Positions 1 through 6,021 of a stretch of DNA of 10,403 bases are shown here, in pieces; position 1 is the first letter of the stretch; each line of letters starts with the position of its first letter. This stretch comes from Nitrospinaceae bacterium (lineage in GTDB: Bacteria; Nitrospinota; Nitrospinia; Nitrospinales; VA-1): the NCBI GenBank assembly GCA_029261675.1, contig JAJDBA010000208.1:1-10403 (forward strand), in the 5' to 3' direction. The notes beneath the pieces are model-generated. The model was given only the letters and a program-made list of their open reading frames with translations, made no database searches and was not told the DNA's origin. A program made the position numbers and the translations under genes.

Positions 1-158
1 GAGTTTACGCGTGTGCCGCCGGATTTACTTTCAACACTGGTTACTTCACCTTTTTTGAATCCGGCAGTTTGCACATTGGCGAGATTATTTGCGCTGTTCT
101 GCAAACGTTTAGATGCATTGTTCAATCCAGTTAAAGCGCTAAAAGTCGGACCTAACAT
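1..158 (-). CDS. Flagellar basal-body rod-family protein, N-terminal fragment (cut by window edge)
   Basis: The minus strand encodes 52 complete codons from an ATG at 158-156, and the frame runs off the left edge. The residues SALTGLNNASKRLQNSANN (6-24), followed by LANVQTAGFKK, match the N-terminal rod domain of the FlgB/FlgC/FlgG/FlgE family, whose signature is a helix with ANN-x-ANVxTxGFK. The very short N-terminus and the following glycine-rich SGGTRV resemble the small FlgC-like proteins of about 130 aa found in some deltaproteobacteria. The exact member cannot be fixed from 52 residues. Family members build the periplasmic flagellar rod or hook. A strong Shine-Dalgarno sequence (GGAGG, 8-9 nt upstream) supports the start. 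The gene begins 15 nt after the stop of the upstream acetyltransferase, so the two are probably co-transcribed. Confidence 0.8.
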   Translation of the reverse strand, partial: MLGPTFSALTGLNNASKRLQNSANNLANVQTAGFKKGEVTSVESKSGGTRVN

Positions 159-173
159 AACTCAACCCTCCGA

Positions 174-689
174 TTATTGGGGGATAAGAACTTCATCATT
201 ATTAGTGTCATTTACAACAGGTATTTTTCGCAATGGCAACAGTGAAAAACTCATCGCTGTTTCATCGCAATTATCCTGATGCAGGCATTGCTGGCAATCG
301 TTCCAAACCTTTTGCGGCAAGTTAATTTTATCTATGATTTGAAACCCCAGCTTCTCAAATAAAGGGATCGCATAAGTGAGAACAAAAACCGTATCGCAAT
401 CTTGATTCAATAACGCCTGCTCGATACTGTCTTGAACCATTTTCGTAGCAATTCCCTGTCGGTGATAGCGCGGATCAACACCCAGCGAACGGATCTCCAC
501 CAGTTTATCCCAACCATATTTAAGATTGCAGATGCCAATGACTTCTCCAGATATTTCATATACCCGGAAATCGGCAATGTTCCGTTCAATTTCTTCTAAA
601 GAACGGAATAACATTTTACCGTCTTCAGAATAAAAACAAATCAGGTTCTGGATGGCTTGGGCATCTTCAAATTTTGCTTTGCGTAACAT
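174..689 (-). CDS. Short ArgA-type GNAT N-acetyltransferase (N-acetylglutamate synthase-like)
   Basis: This is a 171-aa single-domain GNAT acetyltransferase, which transfers an acetyl group from acetyl-CoA to an amine. The N-terminus (LRKAKFEDAQAIQNLI) is a typical GNAT beta1-alpha1. The acetyl-CoA pyrophosphate loop is at about 71-82 (VDPRYHRQGIAT, an R/Q-x-x-G-x-A motif). YAIPLFEKLGF at 106-116 is the conserved C-terminal part. Residues 125-146 carry LPQKVWNDC, then Cys132, Cys135 and Cys141 followed by DETAM. This Cys-containing tail is characteristic of the short COG1246 ArgA-like enzymes, which make N-acetylglutamate at the first step of arginine synthesis in several bacteria lacking the long kinase-fused ArgA. 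The role in arginine synthesis is inferred from family resemblance; argH lies in the same window but three genes upstream. The last 20 or so residues are low in complexity and probably disordered. No clear ribosome binding site precedes the start. Confidence 0.78.
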   Translation of the reverse strand: MLRKAKFEDAQAIQNLICFYSEDGKMLFRSLEEIERNIADFRVYEISGEVIGICNLKYGWDKLVEIRSLGVDPRYHRQGIATKMVQDSIEQALLNQDCDTVFVLTYAIPLFEKLGFQIIDKINLPQKVWNDCQQCLHQDNCDETAMSFSLLPLRKIPVVNDTNNDEVLIPQ

Positions 690-729
690 AATATAAAATT
701 GTCAATCCAATAAAAGGTGGTGATGCTTT

Positions 730-758
730 AGTATCAACGAGTTTCGAGGTTTAGTCAA
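730..758 (-). promoter_or_regulatory. Candidate sigma70-type promoter for the GNAT/flagellar-rod gene pair
   Basis: On the minus strand, TTGACT (753-758) and GATACT (730-735) are separated by exactly 17 nt. Each box matches the consensus at 5 and 4 of 6 positions respectively, and the -10 box lies about 40 nt before the ATG at 689. This rests on a motif match only. A second TTGACA close to the start has no matching -10 box upstream of the gene. Confidence 0.4.
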
Positions 759-771
759 GCCCCACTCGCCG

Positions 772-812
772 CCAGCTTGACGCTGGACCCTATAGGTCAT
801 AGCCAATAAAGC
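772..812 (+). repeat. Hairpin-plus-core intergenic repeat, copy A
   Basis: This copy has a perfect 5-bp hairpin (CCAGC, loop TTGAC, GCTGG; 772-786), a 2-nt spacer, and a 24-nt core from 789 to 812 containing ATAGGTCA and ending TAAAGC. A second copy of identical length lies at 1693-1733 on the opposite strand. The cores agree at 19 of 24 positions. The hairpin stems differ at two positions, both with compensatory changes. The element lies upstream of the candidate GNAT promoter. Its function is unknown, and it may be a member of a genome-wide repeat family or a conserved RNA fold. Confidence 0.5.
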
Positions 813-917
813 AAGTGGAATTGATTATGCCTTTTACTATAGATTCACTAGAGAGGCTTTTGCTTTGAAAAATCGCTGTCTATGGGGAAAACCTATAAAC
901 AACCCTCACAACGATCA

Positions 918-1484
918 CTATTTCACTCTTTTGAGTGTATTCTTATCGGTGTGGTGGAAAAGGTTGGGGTTGCCTTTGATCTGGAGTTGCGTGTCCTGAT
1001 CATAGGTAAAACTATCGTTATCATGAATGGTGATTTTCATTTCGAAGCGAACGGTTTTGAATTCTTCATCGAGAAATTTATTGGAGCAGATTCCATATGT
1101 TTCTGATCCCACATCGGCGGCCAAATCAAATTCTTTCGCATCGGGTTCTACCGTTCCACCTGCAATAAAAGAAATTCCTCGTGGAACCGTGGCGCAACGC
1201 ATGGCCTGTTTATTTTTCGCATCCCAAAGAAAATAACCCCGGTCTTCATGAAACGGGTCTGCGGCGCCAATGCGCCAAGCAGTTAATGAGTAGCGCAACC
1301 CATAAAGAGTTTGTTCGTGATTATTCACCGGACCCATCGCCTCGAAGATCATTTCTTCGCGAAATTTATTATTCTCTTCGCTTTTTTTATCATCATCAGG
1401 AGCAATGTCATCGCCCTTGTCCCCCTCCCAGGTACCTGCCAAGGTTGCTAATGGGCCCAGATTTTTAATAATTTCTTCTGACAT
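918..1484 (-). CDS. Nitrobindin-like heme-binding beta-barrel (FABP-like) protein
   Basis: This 188-aa soluble protein has the hallmarks of the FABP-like/THAP4-type heme-binding beta-barrel family (nitrobindins and relatives). Residues 10-24 contain LGPLATLAGTWEGDKG, the N-terminal helix-strand with the GxWxG motif. Alternating strands follow (LYGLRYSLTAWR, HEDRGYFLWD, AMRCATVPRGISFIAGG). The C-terminus has NLFHHTDKNTLKRV with His177 and His178, in the position where the family's C-terminal strand lies. Characterised relatives bind ferric heme and react with NO or peroxynitrite, but many family members have unproven ligands, so heme binding here is inference. An acidic, lysine-rich insertion (about residues 25-40) follows the GxWxG motif. 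There is no signal peptide, so it should be cytosolic. The start is well supported by AAGGAG (1491-1496) at good spacing. It has 228 nt downstream and 249 nt upstream without genes, so it is probably monocistronic. Confidence 0.7.
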   Translation of the reverse strand: MSEEIIKNLGPLATLAGTWEGDKGDDIAPDDDKKSEENNKFREEMIFEAMGPVNNHEQTLYGLRYSLTAWRIGAADPFHEDRGYFLWDAKNKQAMRCATVPRGISFIAGGTVEPDAKEFDLAADVGSETYGICSNKFLDEEFKTVRFEMKITIHDNDSFTYDQDTQLQIKGNPNLFHHTDKNTLKRVK

Positions 1485-1590
1485 AATTTGCTCCTTAAAT
1501 TTTTTAAAATACTATTGGTAAATCGCTTTTAAATAGGGAATAGAAAGGATAACGCAGTAAAACGCGGTGTGCAAATGAAGTATTTTTAAT

Positions 1591-1648
1591 CTGGTTCGCC
1601 GCGCTCGTTTCACTCGCTCGCGATAACGTGCAACCGGAACGCGACCAG
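1591..1648. repeat. Long imperfect palindrome between the nitrobindin-like and DUF484 genes
   Basis: CTGGTTCGC (1591-1599) pairs with GCGACCAG (1641-1648) with one bulged base. Inside it lies a second near-palindromic stretch around 1600-1622, where CGCGCTCG faces CGCTCGCG. The outer arms are flanked by T5 (1583-1587) and A6 (1649-1654), which could extend the stem. On neither strand is the stem followed by a T tract, so it is not a typical rho-independent terminator. It resembles REP or MITE-type extragenic palindromes. Its function is unknown. Confidence 0.4.
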
Positions 1649-1692
1649 AAAAAATTTACAAACTACGGTCAGAGACGCAACGGTATCTACCC

Positions 1693-1733
1693 GCTTTACG
1701 GGCCTTGACCTATTGGCCCCCACGCCGAGTGGG
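1693..1733 (-). repeat. Hairpin-plus-core intergenic repeat, copy B
   Basis: Read on the minus strand, this is CCCAC, loop TCGGC, GTGGG (1719-1733), a 2-nt spacer, then the 24-nt core (1716 down to 1693) with AATAGGTCA and a terminal TAAAGC. It has the same length and layout as the copy at 772-812. It starts on the base directly after the DUF484 stop codon, so it would sit at the 3' end of that mRNA. A further small stem (CCCG, loop, CGGG; about 1690-1702) follows. No T tract is present. Confidence 0.5.
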
Positions 1734-2468
1734 CTAGTGGACGAGTTGGTCTTTGAGTTGGTCGATGAGGAGGATATTATTTATAGAGATGGCGACTTTG
1801 TCTGCCATGCGTTCGAGAAACTCGGTACCGAGGCCTTCATGAAAATGGAACGTTTTGGGACTGCCAAAAGCAATGACACCGACCAAAGTCTCCTGCGCAA
1901 CAATGGGGATGAGTGCTTCCGAATTGATGGGATTTTCTTCATTAGTCGGACCAAACACTTCAGACTCTTCAATTTCTCCGCGTAGAACCGGTCTTGGATT
2001 TCCTTCAAACCAGTTTGATGCTGTTTCTTTGCTGATGAACCTTACCGTCTCGTCCAATTCTCCCTGATATCGCTCACGCAATCGGTCTTCCATAAAATGG
2101 TCCGAACCTTGAACAAGACAAACCATGACACTGGGAATGCCAAAGCGGTTGGGAATTTCTTTTCTTAACTGATTGACCATCTGGTCTAGATTAGTACTGG
2201 TTAAAACCAGTTGCTCTATTTCGTATAAATGATCTTGAATTTTTTCGTTAGCGCGGGAAATTTCGAACAACCATTCCAATTTGCTTTTAAGATGTTCCTT
2301 GTCATCGTGTACGCGTTTGATGATGCGGTCAGCGAGACTCAAAGTACTCATCGGTTCTATAGGAAGATCATCTTCTTCTATTTCTTTTATCTTTCTTAAG
2401 AGCTCAGGATATTCATTAAAAAACTCGGGGTGCTCGTTCAGATAAATCGCGACTTGATCTTTATTCAT
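1734..2468 (-). CDS. DUF484 family protein (GAF-like)
   Basis: This 244-aa protein matches the DUF484 family. The N-terminus reads MNKDQVAIYLNEHPEFFNEYPELL, the family's characteristic YLxxHPEFFxxxPELL pattern. A charged helical or coiled region follows (about 40-90, including RIIKRVHDDKEHLKSKLEWLFEIS in part). After it comes a GAF-type fold (about 95-240) with the ALIPIVAQETLVGVIAFGS core strand motif near residue 190. The family's biochemical role is not established. In many proteobacteria the gene lies between dapF and xerC. A ribosome binding site (AAGGGA, about 6 nt before ATG) supports this start. It follows the small lipoprotein gene by 147 nt and may have its own promoter. The protein has no membrane segment and should be cytosolic. 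Confidence 0.8.
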   Translation of the reverse strand: MNKDQVAIYLNEHPEFFNEYPELLRKIKEIEEDDLPIEPMSTLSLADRIIKRVHDDKEHLKSKLEWLFEISRANEKIQDHLYEIEQLVLTSTNLDQMVNQLRKEIPNRFGIPSVMVCLVQGSDHFMEDRLRERYQGELDETVRFISKETASNWFEGNPRPVLRGEIEESEVFGPTNEENPINSEALIPIVAQETLVGVIAFGSPKTFHFHEGLGTEFLERMADKVAISINNILLIDQLKDQLVH

Positions 2469-2516
2469 TTATATTCCCTTGCAATTTTTTGTCTAAATTT
2501 AACAAAACAGGCAAGC

Positions 2517-2544
2517 AATATACCATAAAGCTCTTCCCGATAAA
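2517..2544 (-). promoter_or_regulatory. Candidate extended -10 promoter for DUF484
   Basis: On the minus strand, TGGTATATT (2517-2525) forms an extended -10 element (TGn plus TATATT). A weak -35 (TTTATC, 2539-2544) lies 16 nt from the hexamer. The -10 is about 48 nt before the ATG at 2468. This rests on a motif match only. Confidence 0.33.
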
Positions 2545-2615
2545 AGATATAAAATCAATAAAAACAATGCTTTAATGTGGGTCTGGTGGGTCTATTCACC
2601 CCCCACGTTAGTCGG

Positions 2616-2738
2616 TTAGACCTTTGCTTCTTCGGGAGGGGCGGTAGGGGGTTTGGGGGGGGCTTTGTGACCACAACCCGTCAAGCCTGTCGATAGGATA
2701 GAAAGGATAATAAGTAGAGTAAAAAATATACGGTGCAT
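2616..2738 (-). CDS. lptM: Small LptM/YifL-type lipoprotein (40 aa)
   Basis: A 40-codon gene starts at ATG 2738-2736 and ends at TAA 2618-2616. The start shares one base with the argH stop (TGATG), so translational coupling is likely. The product has a short basic start (MHR), a hydrophobic stretch (IFFTLLIILSILSTGL) and a lipobox LTGC with Cys22 as the lipidation site. A short proline-rich, lysine-containing tail begins GHKAPPKPP. The C-G-x-K-x-P motif right after the lipobox is the signature of LptM (YifL), an outer-membrane lipoprotein that helps mature the LptD/LptE translocon in E. coli. Family members are usually 40-70 aa, so this is at the short end. Its place between argH and DUF484 matches a common neighbourhood of the family. 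The lipoprotein call is strong; the functional assignment rests on the motif and context. Confidence 0.8.
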   Translation of the reverse strand: MHRIFFTLLIILSILSTGLTGCGHKAPPKPPTAPPEEAKV

Positions 2739-4138
2739 CATTTTTGTTTGAGCTTTTTGGTTAGACGAGTGATTTGCGCACGCACCTGTTTTTTCGCCGT
2801 TCCGCCATACACATTTTTTCTGTCGACAGAGTTGCTAATTGCAATATGCGCGAAAACATCTTTATCAAATCGTTTCGATATTTTTCGCAGTTCGGGTAAT
2901 GAAAGATCCGTTAAAGTTTTTTCTTCTTCCAAACAGAAGGCAACGGTTTTGCCAGTGATTTCATGAGCATCGCGAAACGGCACTCCCTTTAACACCAGAT
3001 AGTCTGCCAAATCGGTTGCGGTGAGAAATCCGCTTGCCTCTAAATCTTTTGTAGCGATCGGTATAAATTTTGCCGACTTCATCATATCCGTAAAGATTCT
3101 CAGGCAAACCTTAACTGTCTCGGAGGTATCAAAAAGAGGTTCTTTGTCTTCTTGCATATCTTTGTTATACGCAAGCGGCAAACCTTTCATCAAAGTGAGT
3201 AGAGATACCAGATTGCCAAAAACCCTGCCGGACTTACCGCGGATGAGTTCCGCCGCATCTGGATTCTTTTTCTGCGGCATGATGCTACTGCCTGTCGTAA
3301 ACGCATCGGAAAGTTCGAGAAACCCGAATTCGCTGGAGTTCCATATAACGATCTCTTCACAAAACCGACTAAGATGCATCATGACCAACGCTGCGGCACT
3401 GCAAAATTCTGCCGCGAAATCACGATCTGCAACCGCATCCATACTGTTATGAGAAATTTCCGGGAACCGCAAAAGTTTCGCCGTTATCTTTCGATCGATA
3501 GGAAAGTTAGTCCCCGCCAATGCCGCCGAACCCAGCGGCATAACATTGATTCGTTTATAAGCATCGAGAAAACGCTCTTTATCGCGAAGCATCATTTCTA
3601 CATAGGCTAATAAATGATGCGACAGTAAAACCGGTTGCGCCCTTTGCAAATGGGTATAACCGGGTATGACATGATCTATATTTTTTTTCGCTATCGCAAC
3701 CAAAGCCTTGCACATATTATTAAGCTCGCCAACGATATCCTCGACTTCTTTTCGAAGATAAAGTCGGATGTCCAGACAGACCTGATCGTTCCGACTTCGA
3801 GCTGTGTGCAGTTTACCGGCAATCGGGCCCACGATTTCTCGCAGACGGCTTTCTATATTCATGTGAATGTCTTCAAGACGTACGCTGAACTCGAACCGTC
3901 CTTCATCACATTCGCGTAAAATTCGTTGAAGACCTTTTATAATTTTTTTGGATTCCGCCGAGGTAATGATTTTACAACGCGCCAACATTTTGCAATGTGC
4001 AATACTTCCTTCAATATCACAATCATAAAGACGTTTATCAAACGAAATGGAAGCTGAAAAAGTTTCCATCAACGCATCGGTCGATTGTTTGAATCTGCCG
4101 CCCCAGAGTTTTTTCGAGGCGTCTGTTTTATTTTTCAT
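2738..4138 (-). CDS. argH: Argininosuccinate lyase
   Basis: ArgH cleaves argininosuccinate to arginine and fumarate, the last step of arginine synthesis, as a cytosolic homotetramer. The 466-aa length is normal for the family. KLWGGRF is at about 10-16. HTARSRNDQV (111-120) and YTHLQRAQPV (161-170, His163) are active-site segments. The fumarase/aspartase superfamily signature GSSIMPQKKNP (283-293) holds the catalytic serine loop. FLTATDLADYLV and FRDAHEITG near the C-terminus are also typical. The frame is intact. Only a weak ribosome binding site (GGAAA) precedes the start. The gene begins 58 nt after the L,D-transpeptidase stop and its own stop overlaps the lipoprotein start, so it may be read from both the upstream operon and a local promoter that was not identified. 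Confidence 0.97.
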   Translation of the reverse strand: MKNKTDASKKLWGGRFKQSTDALMETFSASISFDKRLYDCDIEGSIAHCKMLARCKIITSAESKKIIKGLQRILRECDEGRFEFSVRLEDIHMNIESRLREIVGPIAGKLHTARSRNDQVCLDIRLYLRKEVEDIVGELNNMCKALVAIAKKNIDHVIPGYTHLQRAQPVLLSHHLLAYVEMMLRDKERFLDAYKRINVMPLGSAALAGTNFPIDRKITAKLLRFPEISHNSMDAVADRDFAAEFCSAAALVMMHLSRFCEEIVIWNSSEFGFLELSDAFTTGSSIMPQKKNPDAAELIRGKSGRVFGNLVSLLTLMKGLPLAYNKDMQEDKEPLFDTSETVKVCLRIFTDMMKSAKFIPIATKDLEASGFLTATDLADYLVLKGVPFRDAHEITGKTVAFCLEEEKTLTDLSLPELRKISKRFDKDVFAHIAISNSVDRKNVYGGTAKKQVRAQITRLTKKLKQK

Positions 4139-4196
4139 TTACTTTTTTCCAAACTAAAATTCTTGATTAGGCTAGCTACCTTCCCTCATAAGAGGA

Positions 4197-5345
4197 TTAG
4201 GCGGCGGAGGGTGGGATGAAGTCCCTTTTCTTATTCCATTTATCTTTCTGTACTATATTGACCCGAGTGCCACGGGGAACCATTTTAGCCAAGAAATCAA
4301 GGTACCAATCTTGAATATTGGGACAACCCGCGCTTCCATTTCTCCAATCAAAATTTTTCTTGAAGAATTCATTGACCTTACTAACATTGACCCCATGAAT
4401 TCCATAACTCCCCGGAACGGGTTCGCCTAACTTTTTCATTCCCATCCACCAGTGACCAATTTCATGGTCTTTATGTCCAAAGGGAATAGCACGCACCCTC
4501 GTTCTTCCATCCACTGTTTCTTTTTTATACCAGGTCGGTTTGTATGCTTTGTTTTTTATTTCATATTCTCCCACAGGAGTTTCTTCTCCCGCGCGGCCAA
4601 AGATAGATTCAATTTGCAGAATTTCTTCGTCATTATAGTAAACCCTCAACTCCCCACTTTCGATGACTCCTAAAAGGTACCATAGTTGTGGGTTTTTATA
4701 ATTAAAGGAAGCAACCTTTTTCCCGTTGTATTTCAAAGTCATCAGTTTCCCCGACTTTTCATAACTCGCTTCTTTTTTGTTGTACACCTGTTTGACGATG
4801 TATTTTAAATTTTCCGTCACCTTATTATTTAAAATCATTTGCTCAATCTGCTGACTGAGCTCGGCGTTGAACTTTCTAGTTTCTTCAAGTTCTACAGAAG
4901 CAACGGAAAGGTCATTGCGTATTTGTTCGACCTCTTCCTTAGAGACCAAGCCTACTTTATTTAATCCCTGATACCAGGCCACATCTACTTTTTGCCGGTA
5001 CGAGTTATCCAAGACAAATTGATAAACCATAAAACCGGTAACGATTAAAATACCAACTCCAGAAGCAACAAGCTTTAAAGTATGTTTAACATTACTCGAC
5101 AACCGATAACGGGCGACTTCGAATTTTACTTTTTTGTCCTTTTCTTCCAATGCGCCAAAAGTTGCGTCTCTAAATTTTTCCAGCAGACGGGACTCAAGCT
5201 TCGAAAGAGGATGATTAGTGGTTCGCAGTTTTTCAATGATCCAGTACAGATTTTCCCTTGTCTTGCGGTCATAGCTACCGCTGGGATCTTTGGTGCCTAT
5301 CAAATTATATTCTGTGACGGTCAAAACCGTAAGCTTGATATCCAA
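4197..5345 (-). CDS. Membrane-anchored L,D-transpeptidase (YkuD) with shared cytosolic N-terminal domain
   Basis: This 382-aa protein should cross-link peptidoglycan, or attach proteins to it, in the periplasm. In order it has a cytosolic N-terminal domain (1-70), a basic linker, one membrane helix (about 91-111, VASGVGILIVTGFMVYQFVL), a helical probably coiled-coil segment (about 134-187), and a YkuD catalytic domain (about 200-366). The catalytic domain shows TPVGEY (256-261), IHG with His317, and SAGCPN with nucleophile Cys341, matching the HG...S/T-x-G-C pattern. The positive charges before the helix predict an N-in, C-out topology. The first 70 residues are homologous to those of the bactofilin encoded just upstream. 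The start codon is TTG (5345-5343): a stop lies 15 nt upstream in frame, GAGG lies about 10 nt before it, and the N-terminus then aligns with the neighbour from DIKL onward. Substrate and cross-link type are unknown. Confidence 0.87.
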   Translation of the reverse strand: MDIKLTVLTVTEYNLIGTKDPSGSYDRKTRENLYWIIEKLRTTNHPLSKLESRLLEKFRDATFGALEEKDKKVKFEVARYRLSSNVKHTLKLVASGVGILIVTGFMVYQFVLDNSYRQKVDVAWYQGLNKVGLVSKEEVEQIRNDLSVASVELEETRKFNAELSQQIEQMILNNKVTENLKYIVKQVYNKKEASYEKSGKLMTLKYNGKKVASFNYKNPQLWYLLGVIESGELRVYYNDEEILQIESIFGRAGEETPVGEYEIKNKAYKPTWYKKETVDGRTRVRAIPFGHKDHEIGHWWMGMKKLGEPVPGSYGIHGVNVSKVNEFFKKNFDWRNGSAGCPNIQDWYLDFLAKMVPRGTRVNIVQKDKWNKKRDFIPPSAA

Positions 5346-5370
5346 AACCGTAAAACCTCAAACGATAAGA

Positions 5371-5436
5371 CCCCTCGGGATTAATTCAGGGGATGTTCGA
5401 TTTCTTAGCACGAAAATATAAATCACCCCAATCCCG
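5371..5436 (-). other. Intergenic RNA with two mutually exclusive pairings upstream of the L,D-transpeptidase
   Basis: In the 115-nt gap between the second bactofilin and the transpeptidase, the minus-strand RNA can form a local hairpin, CCCCT with AGGGG (5371-5392). It can also form a long-range pairing of CGGGATT (5430-5436) with AATCCCG (5376-5382), helped by GGGG (5426-5429) with CCCC. Both use the same segment and so exclude each other. This could modulate readthrough or translation of the downstream gene. No U tract follows the hairpin, so simple termination is unlikely. Chance complementarity is possible. Confidence 0.3.
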
Positions 5437-5460
5437 TATTAAAAGAGAAGGTTCCTTTTT

Positions 5461-6012
5461 TTAACCCGTTTTTTTTGGTGTTTTTTTCATTAAAAAAATG
5501 GGCTGAGGTGTTCTGTTTTTGGGCATGGAGCACCGACCTTCAAACAAAGCACCCTTTTCAATATTCAGGTTGGGGGAGTGTATGTCTCCTGTTACTTCTG
5601 CTTCTTTTGTAATTTTTACTTTGTTAGTAGCACGGATATCGCCACGCACTTTACCTTTACACAAAACCTCTTCCGCAGCGATATTTGCCAAAACCGTTGC
5701 TGTTTTTTCAATAATGACTGACTCTGCCGCAAGGTCTCCCGAAAAATTTCCCGCCACTTGGACTATTCCCGGATGATTTATTTTTCCTTTTGTCTCGGTA
5801 TCTTTGCGCAGTAGAATTCCAAAAATTACATCTTGGAATTTTTTAAGAAGTTGCTTTTCATCGCTGGTACAAAATTCTTTTCCTCTAATTAATCTTTTAA
5901 TAATCCTATCTAAATTTTCCCGGGTTTCTTCGTCATAGATACCTTCTGGGTTTTTTTTTGCTAGGAATAAAAAATCTTCTTCCGTAAGAATTTTGAGTTT
6001 GATGTCGGTCAT
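5461..6012 (-). CDS. Bactofilin (DUF583) with an extra N-terminal domain
   Basis: This 183-aa protein has residues 1-70 that are not bactofilin sequence but align without gaps to the N-terminus of the next gene's L,D-transpeptidase. Residues of about 81-164 form the bactofilin right-handed beta-helix, visible as repeating short strands with GDL, GKVRGDI and EVTGDI turns and the family ending EKGALFEGRCSM. The core is shorter than in the canonical bactofilin at 8121-8549. A basic tail follows (KKTPKKTG). Bactofilins polymerise without nucleotides into cytosolic, often membrane-associated filaments that localise peptidoglycan enzymes or segregation factors. The ATG is 9 nt after the ATPase stop with no obvious ribosome binding site, suggesting coupling. 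The last 35 nt of the gene contain an A8, an A7 and a T7 run (coding strand), which are prone to slippage. Confidence 0.83.
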   Translation of the reverse strand: MTDIKLKILTEEDFLFLAKKNPEGIYDEETRENLDRIIKRLIRGKEFCTSDEKQLLKKFQDVIFGILLRKDTETKGKINHPGIVQVAGNFSGDLAAESVIIEKTATVLANIAAEEVLCKGKVRGDIRATNKVKITKEAEVTGDIHSPNLNIEKGALFEGRCSMPKNRTPQPIFLMKKTPKKTG

Positions 6013-6021
6013 GGCAAAGAG

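Noticed and set aside
13..279. A plus-strand reading frame of 88 codons at the left edge
   Set aside because: The minus strand here encodes a recognisable flagellar rod N-terminus with a strong Shine-Dalgarno sequence and the end of the acetyltransferase; the plus-strand frame has no recognisable feature.
690..917. A tRNA or small RNA gene in the gap between the nitrobindin-like and GNAT genes
   Set aside because: No cloverleaf or T-loop (GGTTCGAATCC-type) pattern was found; only the short hairpin repeat and a candidate promoter are visible.
1591..1648. The long palindrome as a rho-independent terminator for DUF484
   Set aside because: On the minus strand the stem is followed by ATTAAAAA, not by a run of T; on the plus strand it is followed by A residues.
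2577..2606. Hairpin-like GTGGG/CCCAC sequence and a 9-nt tandem repeat (GTGGGTCTG, GTGGGTCTA) after lptM, considered as a terminator
   Set aside because: The stem is only 5 bp, several pairings compete, and no T tract follows on the minus strand. It may be a degenerate relative of the hairpin repeat, but the match is too weak to annotate.
2469..2615. Remnants of lysA or dapF between lptM and DUF484
   Set aside because: Only 147 nt are available and no frame shows recognisable lysA or dapF motifs, so no pseudogene is called.
3021..3452. A 143-codon plus-strand reading frame opposite argH
   Set aside because: It lies wholly antisense to a clearly functional argH, has no family motif and no ribosome binding site, and is best explained as a shadow of argH codon structure.
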